NCBI RefSeq assembly: GCF_002407065.1
Contig: NZ_CP023564.1
Coordinates: 3,782,001-3,846,000 of the forward strand
Direction of reading: 5' to 3'
Origin: Brachybacterium ginsengisoli
Lineage (GTDB): Bacteria; Actinomycetota; Actinomycetes; Actinomycetales; Dermabacteraceae
Length of the DNA stretch: 64,000 nt
This document shows, piece by piece, positions 8,447 through 16,821 of this stretch. The notes below the pieces were generated by a model, which had not been told where the DNA came from, did not search any database, and was given only the letters and a program-made list of their open reading frames with translations. Numbering within the stretch: the first letter of the stretch is position 1; each line of letters starts with the position of its first letter. The position numbers and the translations under genes were made by a program.

Positions 8447-9361
8447 TCAGCGGATCATGTCGACGGAGGCGCGCACTGCCGCGGTGACATCGTCCCCCGC
8501 GGGGTACAGGAGCGTGCGGCCGACGACCAGCCCGCGCACGTTGGGCCGGTCCAGGGCACGCTTCCAGGAGGCGCGGAGGGTGGCCGGGTCGTCGTCGGCC
8601 GGATCCCCGCCGAGGATCAGGGTGGGCATGGTGGTGGCGTCCATGACGCGCTCCATGTCATCCACCGCCGGCAGCTTCAGCCAGGTGTAGGCGCTGGTGG
8701 AGCCGAGGCCCTGGGCGACGTGGATGGACTTGATGACCGCCTCCGGGGAGAGGTCGTTGACCACTGTGGTGCCGGGCCCGCCGGGGCGGGAGGACCAGAA
8801 CGGCTCGACCATCGCGATCAGCTCGTGGCGGGCGAGGTCGGTGACGGCCTGCGCGCTGGCCTCGAGGATGAAGGAGGTGCGGTCGTCGTCCAGGTCGATG
8901 CGGGTGAGCATCTTGCCGCCGTCGAAGCCGGCCGCCCGGATCGAGGCGGCGTCATAGGCGGTGAAGCGGTCCTCGATCTCCCAGGACGCGCCCTGCAGGC
9001 CGCCGCGGTTCATGGAGGCGAACACGACCTTGTCCTCGAGCGCGCCCATGACCAGCAGGTCCTCGAGGATGTCCGCGGTGCCGAGCACGCCGTCCACGCC
9101 GGGAACGGCGAGCGCCTCGCGCATCCGGTCCAGCAGCTCGGTGCGGCTGGCCATCGCGTCCGCGCGGGGGCCGACGCCGAGGGCGCCGCGCGCGGGGTGG
9201 TCCGCGGCGATGATCATCATGGTGCCGTCGGTGTCGGCGACGGTGCGACGCCGACGGGTCGCGGCCAGGCGGGCGAACCGCCCCGGATCCTCGACGCGGA
9301 CCCGCGTGACGTCCTCGTAGGTGGAGACGAATCCGCCGCCCACGGTGGTCGCGGCGCTCAT
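8447..9361 (-). CDS. Cgl0159-type (beta/alpha)8 aldolase, probable IolJ function
   Basis: A 304-residue TIM-barrel protein related to class I aldolases of the DeoC/LacD type and found in actinobacterial iol clusters. It is the only aldolase-like gene in this cluster, so it most likely cleaves 2-deoxy-5-keto-gluconate 6-phosphate into dihydroxyacetone phosphate and malonate semialdehyde, the IolJ step. Recognisable segments are MMIIAADHPARGALGVG (about residues 47-63), LEDLLVMGALEDKVV, the strand AYTWLKLPAVDD whose lysine is a Schiff-base candidate, and PTLILGGDP. Its ATG overlaps the iolC stop by four bases, confirming co-translation with the kinase that makes its substrate. Activity is inferred from family and context. 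Confidence 0.82.
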   Translation of the reverse strand: MSAATTVGGGFVSTYEDVTRVRVEDPGRFARLAATRRRRTVADTDGTMMIIAADHPARGALGVGPRADAMASRTELLDRMREALAVPGVDGVLGTADILEDLLVMGALEDKVVFASMNRGGLQGASWEIEDRFTAYDAASIRAAGFDGGKMLTRIDLDDDRTSFILEASAQAVTDLARHELIAMVEPFWSSRPGGPGTTVVNDLSPEAVIKSIHVAQGLGSTSAYTWLKLPAVDDMERVMDATTMPTLILGGDPADDDPATLRASWKRALDRPNVRGLVVGRTLLYPAGDDVTAAVRASVDMIR

Positions 9362-10458
9362 GCGCGCTCCCCCGCCGGTTCGGTGGTGCCGCGTCCGCGC
9401 AGCGCTGCGAGCATCTGCTCGACGGTCTGGCCCTGGTTGGGGTCGCCGCCGGCGAGGAGCAGGTCGATCTCCTCGCTCGTGGGCATCGCGGTCGAGCACT
9501 CGAGGCGGCTGGTGACGATCGCGCCGGCCGCGTTGCAGCGGGTCAGGATGGTCTCGAGGTCCTGGCCGGAGAGCAGCCCGTGGCACAGGGAGCCGCCGAA
9601 GCTGTCGCCGGCGCCGAGGCCGTTGATCACTTGGATCAGGTTCGGGGCGACCACCACGTGCTCGTCGGCGGTCTTGCCGAGCACGCCCTTGGGGCCCTGC
9701 TTGACGATCGCGATCTGCACGCCGGCCTCGAGCAGCGCGTCGGCCGCGCGCTCCGGCTCGGTCTCGCCCACGGCGACCTCGCACTCCTCCTTGTTGCCCA
9801 CGGCGACGGTGGTGTGCTTCAGCGCCTCGCGGTACTGCTCGCGCGCCTCTCCGGGGCTCTCCCAGAACATCGGGCGATAGTCGAGGTCGAAGACGGTGTG
9901 CGCGGTGCGGCCGCGCGCTCCGTCCCGGCCGCGGGCTCCGTCCCGGCCGCGGGCTCCGTCCCGGCCGCGGGCTCCGTCCCGGCCGCGGGCCTCGAGGGCG
10001 GCGAAGTGGGCGGAGCGGCTGGGCTCCTCGGACAGGCCCGTGCCGGAGAACCAGAACAGCGGCACCTCGCGGATCGCGTCGAGGTCGAGGTGCTCGGGCG
10101 CGACCTGGAGATCGGGGGCCGACGGCTGACGGTAGAAGTACAGCGGGAAATCATCCGGAGGGAAGATCTCGCACAGTGTGATCGGGGTGTTGAGCTGGTC
10201 GTTCCTCACCACGAAGCGGCTGGAGACGCCCAGGCGCTCCATCTCCTTGACGACGTAGCGGCCGAAGGGGTCGTTCCCCACGCCCGTGATCACCGCGGGG
10301 CTGTGGCCGAGGCGGGCCGCGGCGACGGCGACGTTCATCGGGCTGCCGCCGAGGAACTTGCCGAAGCTGTGGATGTCCTCGAGGCCCTTGTCGATCTCGA
10401 GCGGGTAGATGTCGACGCCGCTGCGTCCGAAGGTGATGATGTCGCGATCTGCTGCCAT
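9358..10458 (-). CDS. iolC: 5-dehydro-2-deoxygluconokinase (PfkB family)
   Basis: Phosphorylates 5-dehydro-2-deoxy-D-gluconate at O6 using ATP. The 366-residue PfkB/ribokinase protein has the N-terminal signature KFLGGSPMNVAVAAARLG (about residues 34-51), GNDPFGRYV, and the C-terminal NGLGAGDSFGG motif with catalytic base D285. The most unusual feature is an in-frame tandem insert at residues 159-182, four copies of RGRDGA encoded by an 18-bp repeat (9913-9984), where homologues have a short loop between WFSGTGLSEEPSR and the FDLDYR strand. The insert keeps the frame and sits in a surface loop, so the enzyme may still be active. Start ATG 10456-10458 follows AGGGAGG. It opens the minus-strand iolC-aldolase-iolB-iolG operon. 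Confidence 0.93.
   Translation of the reverse strand: MAADRDIITFGRSGVDIYPLEIDKGLEDIHSFGKFLGGSPMNVAVAAARLGHSPAVITGVGNDPFGRYVVKEMERLGVSSRFVVRNDQLNTPITLCEIFPPDDFPLYFYRQPSAPDLQVAPEHLDLDAIREVPLFWFSGTGLSEEPSRSAHFAALEARGRDGARGRDGARGRDGARGRDGARGRTAHTVFDLDYRPMFWESPGEAREQYREALKHTTVAVGNKEECEVAVGETEPERAADALLEAGVQIAIVKQGPKGVLGKTADEHVVVAPNLIQVINGLGAGDSFGGSLCHGLLSGQDLETILTRCNAAGAIVTSRLECSTAMPTSEEIDLLLAGGDPNQGQTVEQMLAALRGRGTTEPAGERA
9913..9984. repeat. 18-bp in-frame tandem repeat inside iolC
   Basis: Four copies of GCGGGCTCCGTCCCGGCC (first copy with one G-to-C difference) begin at 9913, 9931, 9949 and 9967. Eighteen bases equals six codons, so copy-number change would add or remove RGRDGA units without a frameshift. 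Near-perfect identity of copies 2-4 suggests recent expansion. Confidence 0.95.
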
Positions 10459-10571
10459 GGGTCGTGATGCCTCCCTGCGTCGAGAACCCGGGTCGCCTGC
10501 CGGAGCTGCTGTCGCGGCGGCGATGCCCTGCGGTCCGGCGGATGCTCCCATGGTTCCACGTGAGCATCCTC

Positions 10572-10585
10572 TTTGTCCAGACAAA
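10572..10585. promoter_or_regulatory. IolR-like operator upstream of iolC
   Basis: TTTGTCCAGACAAA is a perfect 6+6 inverted repeat with a CA spacer, 114 bases upstream of the iolC ATG. Its core TGTCCAGACA agrees at 9 of 10 positions with the IolR motif KGWCHTRACA as I recall it. The leader between it and iolC also holds a 7-bp inverted repeat, GGATGCT at 10540 and AGCATCC at 10563. Confidence 0.6.
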
Positions 10586-10610
10586 TGATGAGGATTGTCG
10601 GGCCGGCCTG

Positions 10611-11000
10611 TCAGAGCTCCCCGGTGAGGAACTGTGCGCGCCCCAGACCGAAGGACCAGTCCTCGCGGTCGTTGTGCACGACCGAGACGATGAGGTCCTC
10701 GGGGCGCACCAGTCCCGCGGCCGCGAGGCGCTCCGACAGCGCGGCGTAGACCGCCTGCTTCTGCTCCGTGGTGCGGCCCTGCTGGGTGATGTGCAGGATC
10801 ACCACGCCGTCGCTGCGCTCGAGGCCCAGCCCGGTGTCCTCGGCGATGATCGAGCCGACGGGCAGGGTCTCGACGATCTGGTACCTGTCCGCGGGCGGGG
10901 CGCTGAACAGCTCGAGCATGACCTCCTGCACGATGTCGGCCAGCTGCCGGGACTGCTCGGGGGTGCGGACGTCCTGCTGGGTGATGCGGACGAGGGGCAT
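10611..11000 (-). CDS. Tautomerase family protein (Tautomerase_2 type)
   Basis: A 129-residue long-form member of the tautomerase superfamily. The N terminus MPLVRIT places Pro next to the initiator Met, so Pro1 would be the catalytic base after Met removal. Downstream segments RYQIVETLP, GRTTEQKQAVYAALSERL and the C-terminal EDWSFGLGRAQF are characteristic of this family, and the length is about twice that of a 4-oxalocrotonate tautomerase subunit. It lies between iolT and iolC, 96 bases from the former, with GGATCC-like GAGAGGATCC before its start. Keto-enol tautomerisation of an inosose or diketo intermediate is plausible in this setting, but no substrate can be named from sequence. Confidence 0.85.
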   Translation of the reverse strand: MPLVRITQQDVRTPEQSRQLADIVQEVMLELFSAPPADRYQIVETLPVGSIIAEDTGLGLERSDGVVILHITQQGRTTEQKQAVYAALSERLAAAGLVRPEDLIVSVVHNDREDWSFGLGRAQFLTGEL

Positions 11001-11096
11001 GCGGGGATCCTCTCGGGTCGGCGACCGGTGCGGTCGACGGCGAACGGGCGGTGCGGGCGGGGCGGTGCGGCTGACGGTGGGGCGGTGCGCGGGAGC

Positions 11097-12707
11097 TCAG
11101 CGCAGGCGGATCACGCCGCCGGCCTCGCGGAACTCCCACTCGATGCGCTCGAGGGTGAACTTCTTCGTCTCCGGGATCCGCACGAAGTACCAGATCACGG
11201 CGAAGATGTTGATCGCGGCGTAGAGGCCGTAGGTGACCACCGGCCCGAGCCCGGACATCATGATCGGGAAGGTGAAGGTGACGATCATGTTCGCGATCCA
11301 CAGGATCATCACGGCGAAGCCGGTGGCGGCGCCGCGGATGGAGCCCGGGAAGATCTCCGAGAGCATCACCCACATCACCGGGCCGGGGCCCGCCTGCATG
11401 CCGAGCATGAACAGCACGATGACGACCACCACGAGATAGGGCACGAAGGTGGGGATGTCGGTGGAGACCGCGCCCGAGGCGTCGATGTAGGGGTCGATCC
11501 CGAGCAGGAAGATCGCGGTCATGGCGATCAGGGACAGGGTGAGGATCGTCTGGCCCACCAGCAGCACCTGGCGTCGGCCGAAGCGGCGCAGGGCGAGCAG
11601 GCCCAGCGTGGAGCCCACCACCGAGGCGAGGCCCGTGAAGACGTTGAGGATGATGGAGGCCTGGGCGTCGAATCCGGCGGCCATGAGCACCCGCGGCGCG
11701 TAGTACATCATCGTGTTCACGCCGGTGAGCTGCTGCAGGATCGCGAAGGTGCCGCCGAAGATGATGATCGAGCGCAGCCAGGGGATCCTGATCGCGCCGC
11801 CCAGGCTGAGCGTCTCGCGCTTCGCCTCCAGGCGCAGGTTCTCGGCCATCTCCGCCACCTCGGCGCCGACGTCGTGGCGGCCCTCGACGCGCAGCCGCTT
11901 GAGGACCGCGATCGCTGCGGGGATCTCGCCGCGGCGCACGTGCCAGCGGGCGGATTCCGGCATCATCCGGATGCCGATCCAGAGGGCGACGGCCGGCAGC
12001 GAGCACAGGGCGAGCATCCAGCGCCAGGCGTGGCCGTTGCCGTCGGCGATGGTGACCCCGCCGAGCGAGGCGAGGGCGTCCCAGGAGACGGACTCACCGG
12101 CCTGGTAGGTGCCCGAGGGGTCGGAGGCGACCTCGGCGGTGGGCCCGCCCTGGACCGAGGCGATGATCGCGTTCATGACGAAGGCGGCGAACTGGCCGGT
12201 GACGATCATCAGCTGGTCGACGGCCACGAGCATGCCGCGCTGCTCCTTCGGCGCGGCCTCCGAGAGGTAGACCGGCACGGTGGTGGAGGCGCCGCCGACG
12301 GCGAGGCCCAGCACGAAGCGGGCGAGGTACATGATCACGAGGTTGGGGGCGAGCGCACAGCCCACGGCGCCGACGAAGAAGACGGCGGCGAGCAGCAGGA
12401 TGTTGTGGCGTCGACCGTAGCGGTCCGAGAGCCGACCGCCGATGACGGCGCCGACGGCGCAGCCCAGCAGCAGGAAGCCGCCGATCAGGCCCTCCTCGAG
12501 GGAGGTGAGCTCGAGGCCGCCGGCGGCCTTCGGCATGAGCATGTAGGGCAGCGCTCCGGAGATGACCCCGGTGTCGTAGCCGAAGAGGAAGCCGCCCAGG
12601 CAGGCGACGACGGCGAGCAGGCCGATCGAGCGTCGCGGGCCGGAGGCGGGGGTGGATCTCACCAGGTCTCGTATCCGAGCGTTCTCCGCTGCGGGGATGG
12701 AGCTCAT
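11097..12707 (-). CDS. iolT: Inositol/sugar:proton symporter, sugar porter MFS
   Basis: A 536-residue major facilitator of the sugar-porter family with twelve predicted membrane helices. Signatures are GYDTGVISGALPYM in TM1, DRYGRRHN after TM2, a PESARWHVRRG variant of the PESPR motif after TM6, QQLTGVNTMMYYAP in TM7 and PETKKFTLE after TM12. An insert of roughly 35 residues (VQGGPTAEVASDPSGTYQ onward) enlarges the loop between TM5 and TM6. The start ATG is fixed by AAGGAGGG at 12710-12717. The gene sits between iolC and iolD and is divergent from iolD. Relatives IolT1 and IolT2 of corynebacteria carry myo-inositol; glucose or xylose transport is a common side activity. Confidence 0.9.
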   Translation of the reverse strand: MSSIPAAENARIRDLVRSTPASGPRRSIGLLAVVACLGGFLFGYDTGVISGALPYMLMPKAAGGLELTSLEEGLIGGFLLLGCAVGAVIGGRLSDRYGRRHNILLLAAVFFVGAVGCALAPNLVIMYLARFVLGLAVGGASTTVPVYLSEAAPKEQRGMLVAVDQLMIVTGQFAAFVMNAIIASVQGGPTAEVASDPSGTYQAGESVSWDALASLGGVTIADGNGHAWRWMLALCSLPAVALWIGIRMMPESARWHVRRGEIPAAIAVLKRLRVEGRHDVGAEVAEMAENLRLEAKRETLSLGGAIRIPWLRSIIIFGGTFAILQQLTGVNTMMYYAPRVLMAAGFDAQASIILNVFTGLASVVGSTLGLLALRRFGRRQVLLVGQTILTLSLIAMTAIFLLGIDPYIDASGAVSTDIPTFVPYLVVVVIVLFMLGMQAGPGPVMWVMLSEIFPGSIRGAATGFAVMILWIANMIVTFTFPIMMSGLGPVVTYGLYAAINIFAVIWYFVRIPETKKFTLERIEWEFREAGGVIRLR

Positions 12708-12984
12708 GTTCCCTCCTTGGAACCTGAGCCCGACGCGAGGCGTCGGGGCGCGGGCCGATGGGGCCGCTGCGCGGTGGGTGGGGCCGTTCCCGGACCGGCC
12801 GTCCCGAGGAGACGGATAGTTTGTCAGCTCAAGACGCGCCCGGGATCATGGATTGTTCGGTCTTTTGAGTCGAACCATGCGGACTTGGCGGCACGCTAGC
12901 AGAGGAATCCGCCGCTGGCGAGGGTTCGATGAGGCTCAGGGCCTGCCACATCCCTCCCGACCTGCGGGATTGTCGTCAGATTCC

Positions 12985-13007
12985 TTGTCCTGACATTGTC
13001 TTGACAT
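12985..13007 (+). promoter_or_regulatory. Paired IolR-like operators, adjacent 11-bp direct repeats
   Basis: TTGTCCTGACA (12985-12995) and TTGTCTTGACA (12996-13006) are consecutive direct repeats, each itself an inverted repeat TGTC-NN-GACA. Both fit the IolR motif KGWCHTRACA (recalled for C. glutamicum) at all ten positions. One-turn spacing (11 bp) would place two dimers on the same DNA face, and the second site covers the iolD -35 box, as expected for repression. Confidence 0.7.
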
Positions 13008-13029
13008 GCCGGTCGGTTCGGTCCATGCT
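13001..13029 (+). promoter_or_regulatory. iolD promoter
   Basis: A consensus -35 box TTGACA (13001-13006) is followed after 17 bases by CATGCT (13024-13029), giving a predicted start near 13036 and a leader of about 85 bases before the iolD ATG. The -35 box is embedded in the second IolR-like operator. Confidence 0.65.
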
Positions 13030-13122
13030 GGTGACCGACGAACTCACCGTCGAGTGGTCCGCATCCGACGGTGCCACCCACGTCCCGCCCCTCGCGCGGC
13101 GGATCTGCACAACGGAGGCAGC

Positions 13123-15033
13123 ATGAGCGAGAACTCCCCCCGCCCCGCCGGCACCGTCCGGCTCACCGTCGCCCAGGCCCTGGTCCGCTTCCTCGCCGCC
13201 CAGCACGCCGAGCGCGACGGGGTCCGCGAGCGCTTCATCCCCGGCACCTTCGGGATCTTCGGGCACGGCAACGTGGCGGGGCTCGGCCAGGCCCTGCTGC
13301 AGAACGCCACCTCCCCCGCCGAGGGCGAGCTGCCGATGCCGTACTACCAGTCGCGCAACGAGCAGAACATGGTGCACACGGCCGTGGCCTACGCCCGCAC
13401 GAAGAACCGTCTGCAGGCCTTCGCGTGCACCGCCTCGATCGGCCCCGGCTCCACCAACATGATCACCGGCGCGGCGCTGGCCACCATCGACCGCATCCCC
13501 GTGCTGATCCTGCCCAGCGACATCTTCGCCACCCGCACCGTGGACCCGGTCCTCCAGCAGCTCGAGGACGAGACCGGCGGGGACGTCTCGGTCAACGACG
13601 CCTTCCGGCCCGTCTCCCGCCTCTTCGACCGCATCTCCCGGCCCGAGCAGCTGATCCCCGCGGCGCTGCAGGCGATGCGCGTGCTCACCGACCCCGCCGA
13701 GACCGGCGCCGTGACCCTCTCCCTCCCGCAGGACGTCCAGGCCGAGGCCTTCGACTGGCCGCTGGAGTTCTTCCGCGAGCGCACCTGGCACGTGGCCCGC
13801 CCGGTCCCCGAGCCTGCCGCCCTCGACCGCGCCGTCGAGGTCATCCGCTCCGCGAGGAAGCCCGTGCTCATCGCCGGCGGCGGAGCCATCTACTCCGAGG
13901 CGAGCGCCGCGCTCGAGGCCTTCGCCGACGCGACGTCGATCCCCGTGCTGGACACCCAGGCCGGCAAGGGCGCCCTGAGCGCCGATCACCCGCTCTGCCT
14001 GGGCGGCGTCGGCTCGACCGGCAACAACGCGGCCAACACCCTGGCCGCCGAGGCCGACGTGGTGATCGGCGTGGGCACCCGCTACACCGACTTCACCACC
14101 GCCTCCCACACCGCCTTCGCGAACCCCGACGTGCGCTTCGTGAACCTCAACGTCAAGGCGTTCGACGCCGCGAAGCACTCCGCGACCATGGTCGTCACCG
14201 ATGCCCGCGCCGGTCTCGACGCCCTGCGCGAGGCCCTGACCGGCTACGAGGCGCCGACGGAGCACGTCGAGCGCGCCCAGACGGAGCGCGCCGCCTGGGA
14301 GGAGCTCATCGCCCCCTGCTTCGCCCCGCACGACCAGGAGCTGCCCGCCCAGACCGAGATCTTCGGCGCGCTCAACGAGATGATGGGCGAGGAGGACATC
14401 CTGATCAACGCCGCCGGCTCCATGCCCGGCGACCTGCAGGCGCTGTGGAAGGCCCGCTCGCCGAAGCAGTACCACCTGGAGTACGGCTACTCCTGCATGG
14501 GCTACGAGCTGCCCGCCTCGCTCGGCGCGAAGATGGCCTCCCCCGACTCGGAGGTCGTCGCGATCATCGGCGACGGCACCTTCCAGATGGCCCCGCAGGA
14601 GATCGCCACGATCGTCGCCGAGCGGGTCAAGGTGATCCTCGTGATCCTGCAGAACCACGGCTGGTCCTCGATCGGCTCGCTCTCCGAGTCCCACGGCAGC
14701 CAGCGCTTCGGCACGAAGTACCGCATGCGCGACGAGAAGAGCGGCCTGCTCGACGGCGACCTGGTGCCGCTGGACATCCCGGCGAACATCCGCTCCTACG
14801 GCATCGAGGTGCAGGAGGTCTCGGACACCGCGGCCTTCCGCGAGGCGTTCGGCCGCGCCGAGGAGTCCGCCGAGGCGACCGCGATCGTCGTCAACACGAA
14901 CCTGTACGGCCCCAACCCGCCCGGCATCGGCTGGTGGGACGTGCCCGTCTCGGAGGTCTCGACGCTCGAGTCCACCCAGCAGGCACGCACCGCCTACGAC
15001 GCCGAGCGCGCCGGGCAGCGCCACTACCTCTGA
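13123..15033 (+). CDS. iolD: 3D-(3,5/4)-trihydroxycyclohexane-1,2-dione hydrolase (ThDP enzyme)
   Basis: Opens the ring of the diketone made by IolE, giving 5-deoxy-D-glucuronate. The 636-residue protein has the three domains of thiamine-diphosphate enzymes: a Pyr domain (about 1-205; IFGHGNVAGLGQAL, ARTKNRLQAFACTASIGPGSTN), a central domain (220-360; KPVLIAGGGAIYSEA) and a PP domain with the ThDP motif beginning GDG at about 483 and ending ILQNHGW. SIGSLSESHGSQRFGTKYR is typical of IolD. ATG 13123 lies 5 bases after CGGAGG. It heads a plus-strand operon controlled by the promoter and paired operators upstream; mmsA follows after 130 bases. Confidence 0.96.
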   Translation: MSENSPRPAGTVRLTVAQALVRFLAAQHAERDGVRERFIPGTFGIFGHGNVAGLGQALLQNATSPAEGELPMPYYQSRNEQNMVHTAVAYARTKNRLQAFACTASIGPGSTNMITGAALATIDRIPVLILPSDIFATRTVDPVLQQLEDETGGDVSVNDAFRPVSRLFDRISRPEQLIPAALQAMRVLTDPAETGAVTLSLPQDVQAEAFDWPLEFFRERTWHVARPVPEPAALDRAVEVIRSARKPVLIAGGGAIYSEASAALEAFADATSIPVLDTQAGKGALSADHPLCLGGVGSTGNNAANTLAAEADVVIGVGTRYTDFTTASHTAFANPDVRFVNLNVKAFDAAKHSATMVVTDARAGLDALREALTGYEAPTEHVERAQTERAAWEELIAPCFAPHDQELPAQTEIFGALNEMMGEEDILINAAGSMPGDLQALWKARSPKQYHLEYGYSCMGYELPASLGAKMASPDSEVVAIIGDGTFQMAPQEIATIVAERVKVILVILQNHGWSSIGSLSESHGSQRFGTKYRMRDEKSGLLDGDLVPLDIPANIRSYGIEVQEVSDTAAFREAFGRAEESAEATAIVVNTNLYGPNPPGIGWWDVPVSEVSTLESTQQARTAYDAERAGQRHYL

Positions 15034-15163
15034 CCCGCCCCGGCCGCCGCGCCCCCGTCGGCCCCTGCGCCCCCGCCCGCCGCGGGCCGCGCAGGAGGAC
15101 CCCGGGCCCCGCGCTGCGGCCACCTCACGACTCCCCCGACACCTGACCTGCAAGGAGAGACAC

Positions 15164-16663
15164 ATGGGATACGACGTCCAGCACTGGATCGATGGCCACG
15201 AGGATGCCGGGAGCACCGGTGACACGCAGCCGATCCTGAACCCCGCGACCGGCGGCGAGGTCGGGACCCTGCACCTGGGTGACGCCTCGACGGTGGATCG
15301 CGCGGTCGAGGTCGCGGCCGCCGCGGCCGAGGAGTGGGGCCGGACCTCGCTCGCCCGGCGCACGCAGATCCTCTACCGGATGCGCGAGCTGATGATCCAG
15401 CACACCGACGAGATCGCCGAGGTCATCTCCCGCGAGCACGGCAAGACGGTCGGCGACGCGAAGGGCGAGATCGCCCGCGGCCTGGAGACCCTCGAGTTCG
15501 CGACCTCGATCACCCAGGACCTCAAGGGCGGCTTCTCCCAGAACGTCTCCACCGGCGTGGACTCCCACACCCTGCGCCAGCCGCTCGGCGTGGTCGCCGG
15601 GATCACCCCGTTCAACTTCCCCGCGATGGTGCCCTTCTGGATGCACCCCATCGCGATCGCGACCGGCAACGCCTTCCTGCTCAAGCCCTCCGAGCGCGAC
15701 CCGTCGGCCTCGAACATCGTCGCCCGCCTCTACCAGGAGGCCGGGCTGCCCGACGGGGTGTTCCAGGTGATCCACGGCGGGAAGACCGTGGTCGACGCGC
15801 TGTGCGCGCACGAGGGCATCGCGGCCGTCTCCTTCGTGGGCTCGACCCCGATCGCCAAGCACGTCCACGCCGCGGCGTCCGCCGCCGGCAAGCGCGTCCA
15901 GGCCCTCGGCGGGGCGAACAACCACGCCGTGGTGATGCCGGATGCGAACCTCGAGTTCGCCGCCGCGCAGGTCGCCTCCGGCGCGTTCGGCTCCGCGGGC
16001 GAGCGCTGCATGGCGGTGCCGGTCGCGGTCACCGTGGGCGATGCGCACGAGGGGTTCCTCGCCGCGATCAAGGCAGAGGCCGAGAAGCTCGTGGTCGGCC
16101 CGGGCGACGACCCCACGACCGACATGCCGCCGGTGATCACCGCCGACGCGCGCGATCGCGTGATCCGGATGACCGACGAGGCCGAGCAGGCCGGAGGCAC
16201 CATCGTGGTCGACGGTCGCGGCCTGGTGGTCGAGGGGTTCGAGAAGGGCAACTTCGTGGGGCCGACGGTCATCACCGATCTCGCCGCGGACCACCCCACC
16301 TACACCGACGAGGTGTTCGGCCCGGTGCTCGTGGTGATGCACGTGAACAACTTCGACGAGGCGATCGCGCTGGTCAACTCGTCCCCGTTCGGGAACGGGA
16401 CCGCGATCTTCACCGACTCGGGCCACTACGCGCGGCGCTTCGAGGACGAGATCCAGGTGGGCATGATCGGCATCAACGTGCCGATCCCGACGCCGGTGGG
16501 CTACTACTCCTTCGGCGGCTGGAAGGACTCGCTGTTCGGCGAACACCACGCCCACGGCCCCGAGGGCGTCGGCTTCTACACCCGCCAGAAGGCCGTCACC
16601 ACCCGCTGGCCCGCCCAGAACGAGACCGTCGAGTCCTCGATGAGCTTCCCGACCCACGACTGA
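15164..16663 (+). CDS. mmsA: CoA-acylating methylmalonate-semialdehyde dehydrogenase
   Basis: Called iolA in inositol clusters: oxidises malonate semialdehyde, released by the aldolase, to acetyl-CoA and CO2 with NAD+ and CoA. The 499-residue ALDH has GITPFNFPAMVPFWMHPIA, LLKPSERDPS, FVGSTPIAKHV, the alpha-glutamate-replacing ALGGANNHAVVMPDA segment typical of MmsA (Asn-His instead of the catalytic Glu) and the catalytic Cys at about 282 (SAGERCMA). INVPIPTPVGYYSFGGWKDS near the C terminus is also characteristic. AAGGAG 10 bases upstream supports the ATG at 15164. It belongs to the iolD transcription unit; a palindromic repeat follows it. Confidence 0.96.
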   Translation: MGYDVQHWIDGHEDAGSTGDTQPILNPATGGEVGTLHLGDASTVDRAVEVAAAAAEEWGRTSLARRTQILYRMRELMIQHTDEIAEVISREHGKTVGDAKGEIARGLETLEFATSITQDLKGGFSQNVSTGVDSHTLRQPLGVVAGITPFNFPAMVPFWMHPIAIATGNAFLLKPSERDPSASNIVARLYQEAGLPDGVFQVIHGGKTVVDALCAHEGIAAVSFVGSTPIAKHVHAAASAAGKRVQALGGANNHAVVMPDANLEFAAAQVASGAFGSAGERCMAVPVAVTVGDAHEGFLAAIKAEAEKLVVGPGDDPTTDMPPVITADARDRVIRMTDEAEQAGGTIVVDGRGLVVEGFEKGNFVGPTVITDLAADHPTYTDEVFGPVLVVMHVNNFDEAIALVNSSPFGNGTAIFTDSGHYARRFEDEIQVGMIGINVPIPTPVGYYSFGGWKDSLFGEHHAHGPEGVGFYTRQKAVTTRWPAQNETVESSMSFPTHD

Positions 16664-16683
16664 CCGGGCCGCCCACCACCGTC

Positions 16684-16738
16684 GACTGTCAGCTGGCGAA
16701 CCATTTCTGACCGCAATCTGGCTCGCCAGCTGACAGTC
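16684..16738. repeat. Intergenic palindromic repeat, family A copy 1
   Basis: A perfect 16-bp stem (GACTGTCAGCTGGCGA paired with TCGCCAGCTGACAGTC) encloses a 23-nt loop. The core and part of the loop (AACC near the left arm, ATCTGG near the right arm) recur at 28806 and 28920. It lies between mmsA and iolE, 20 bases after the mmsA stop, where it could attenuate the operon. Confidence 0.92.
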
Positions 16739-16821
16739 CGGCCGCACCGCACCGCACACGCCTCGCCCCGCTCCGCCTCGCCCCGCACCGCCCCGCCCCG
16801 CCCTTCGAAGGAGAAGCCCGC

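Larger units (their letters stand above)
12708..13122. other. 415-bp divergent control region between iolT and iolD
   Basis: No gene is present. The iolD side contains two adjacent IolR-like sites and a strong-looking promoter (12985-13029). The middle contains an inverted repeat GTTCG-N11-CGAAC at 12855-12875 and an isolated TTTGTC half-site at 12820-12825. A convincing minus-strand promoter for iolT was not identified. Confidence 0.7.

Noticed and set aside
9913..9984. CRISPR-like or direct-repeat array
   Set aside because: Units are contiguous with no spacers and keep the iolC reading frame, so it is a coding tandem repeat.
12820..12875. TTTGTC half-site and GTTCG-N11-CGAAC dyad as iolT operators
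   Set aside because: The half-site has no matching second arm and the dyad has only 5-bp arms; without a recognisable minus-strand promoter beside them the case is too weak to list as sites.
10464..12899. An 811-codon plus-strand frame opposite iolT
   Set aside because: It is the complement of the MFS gene, with His/Asp/Gly-rich composition and no recognisable domain.
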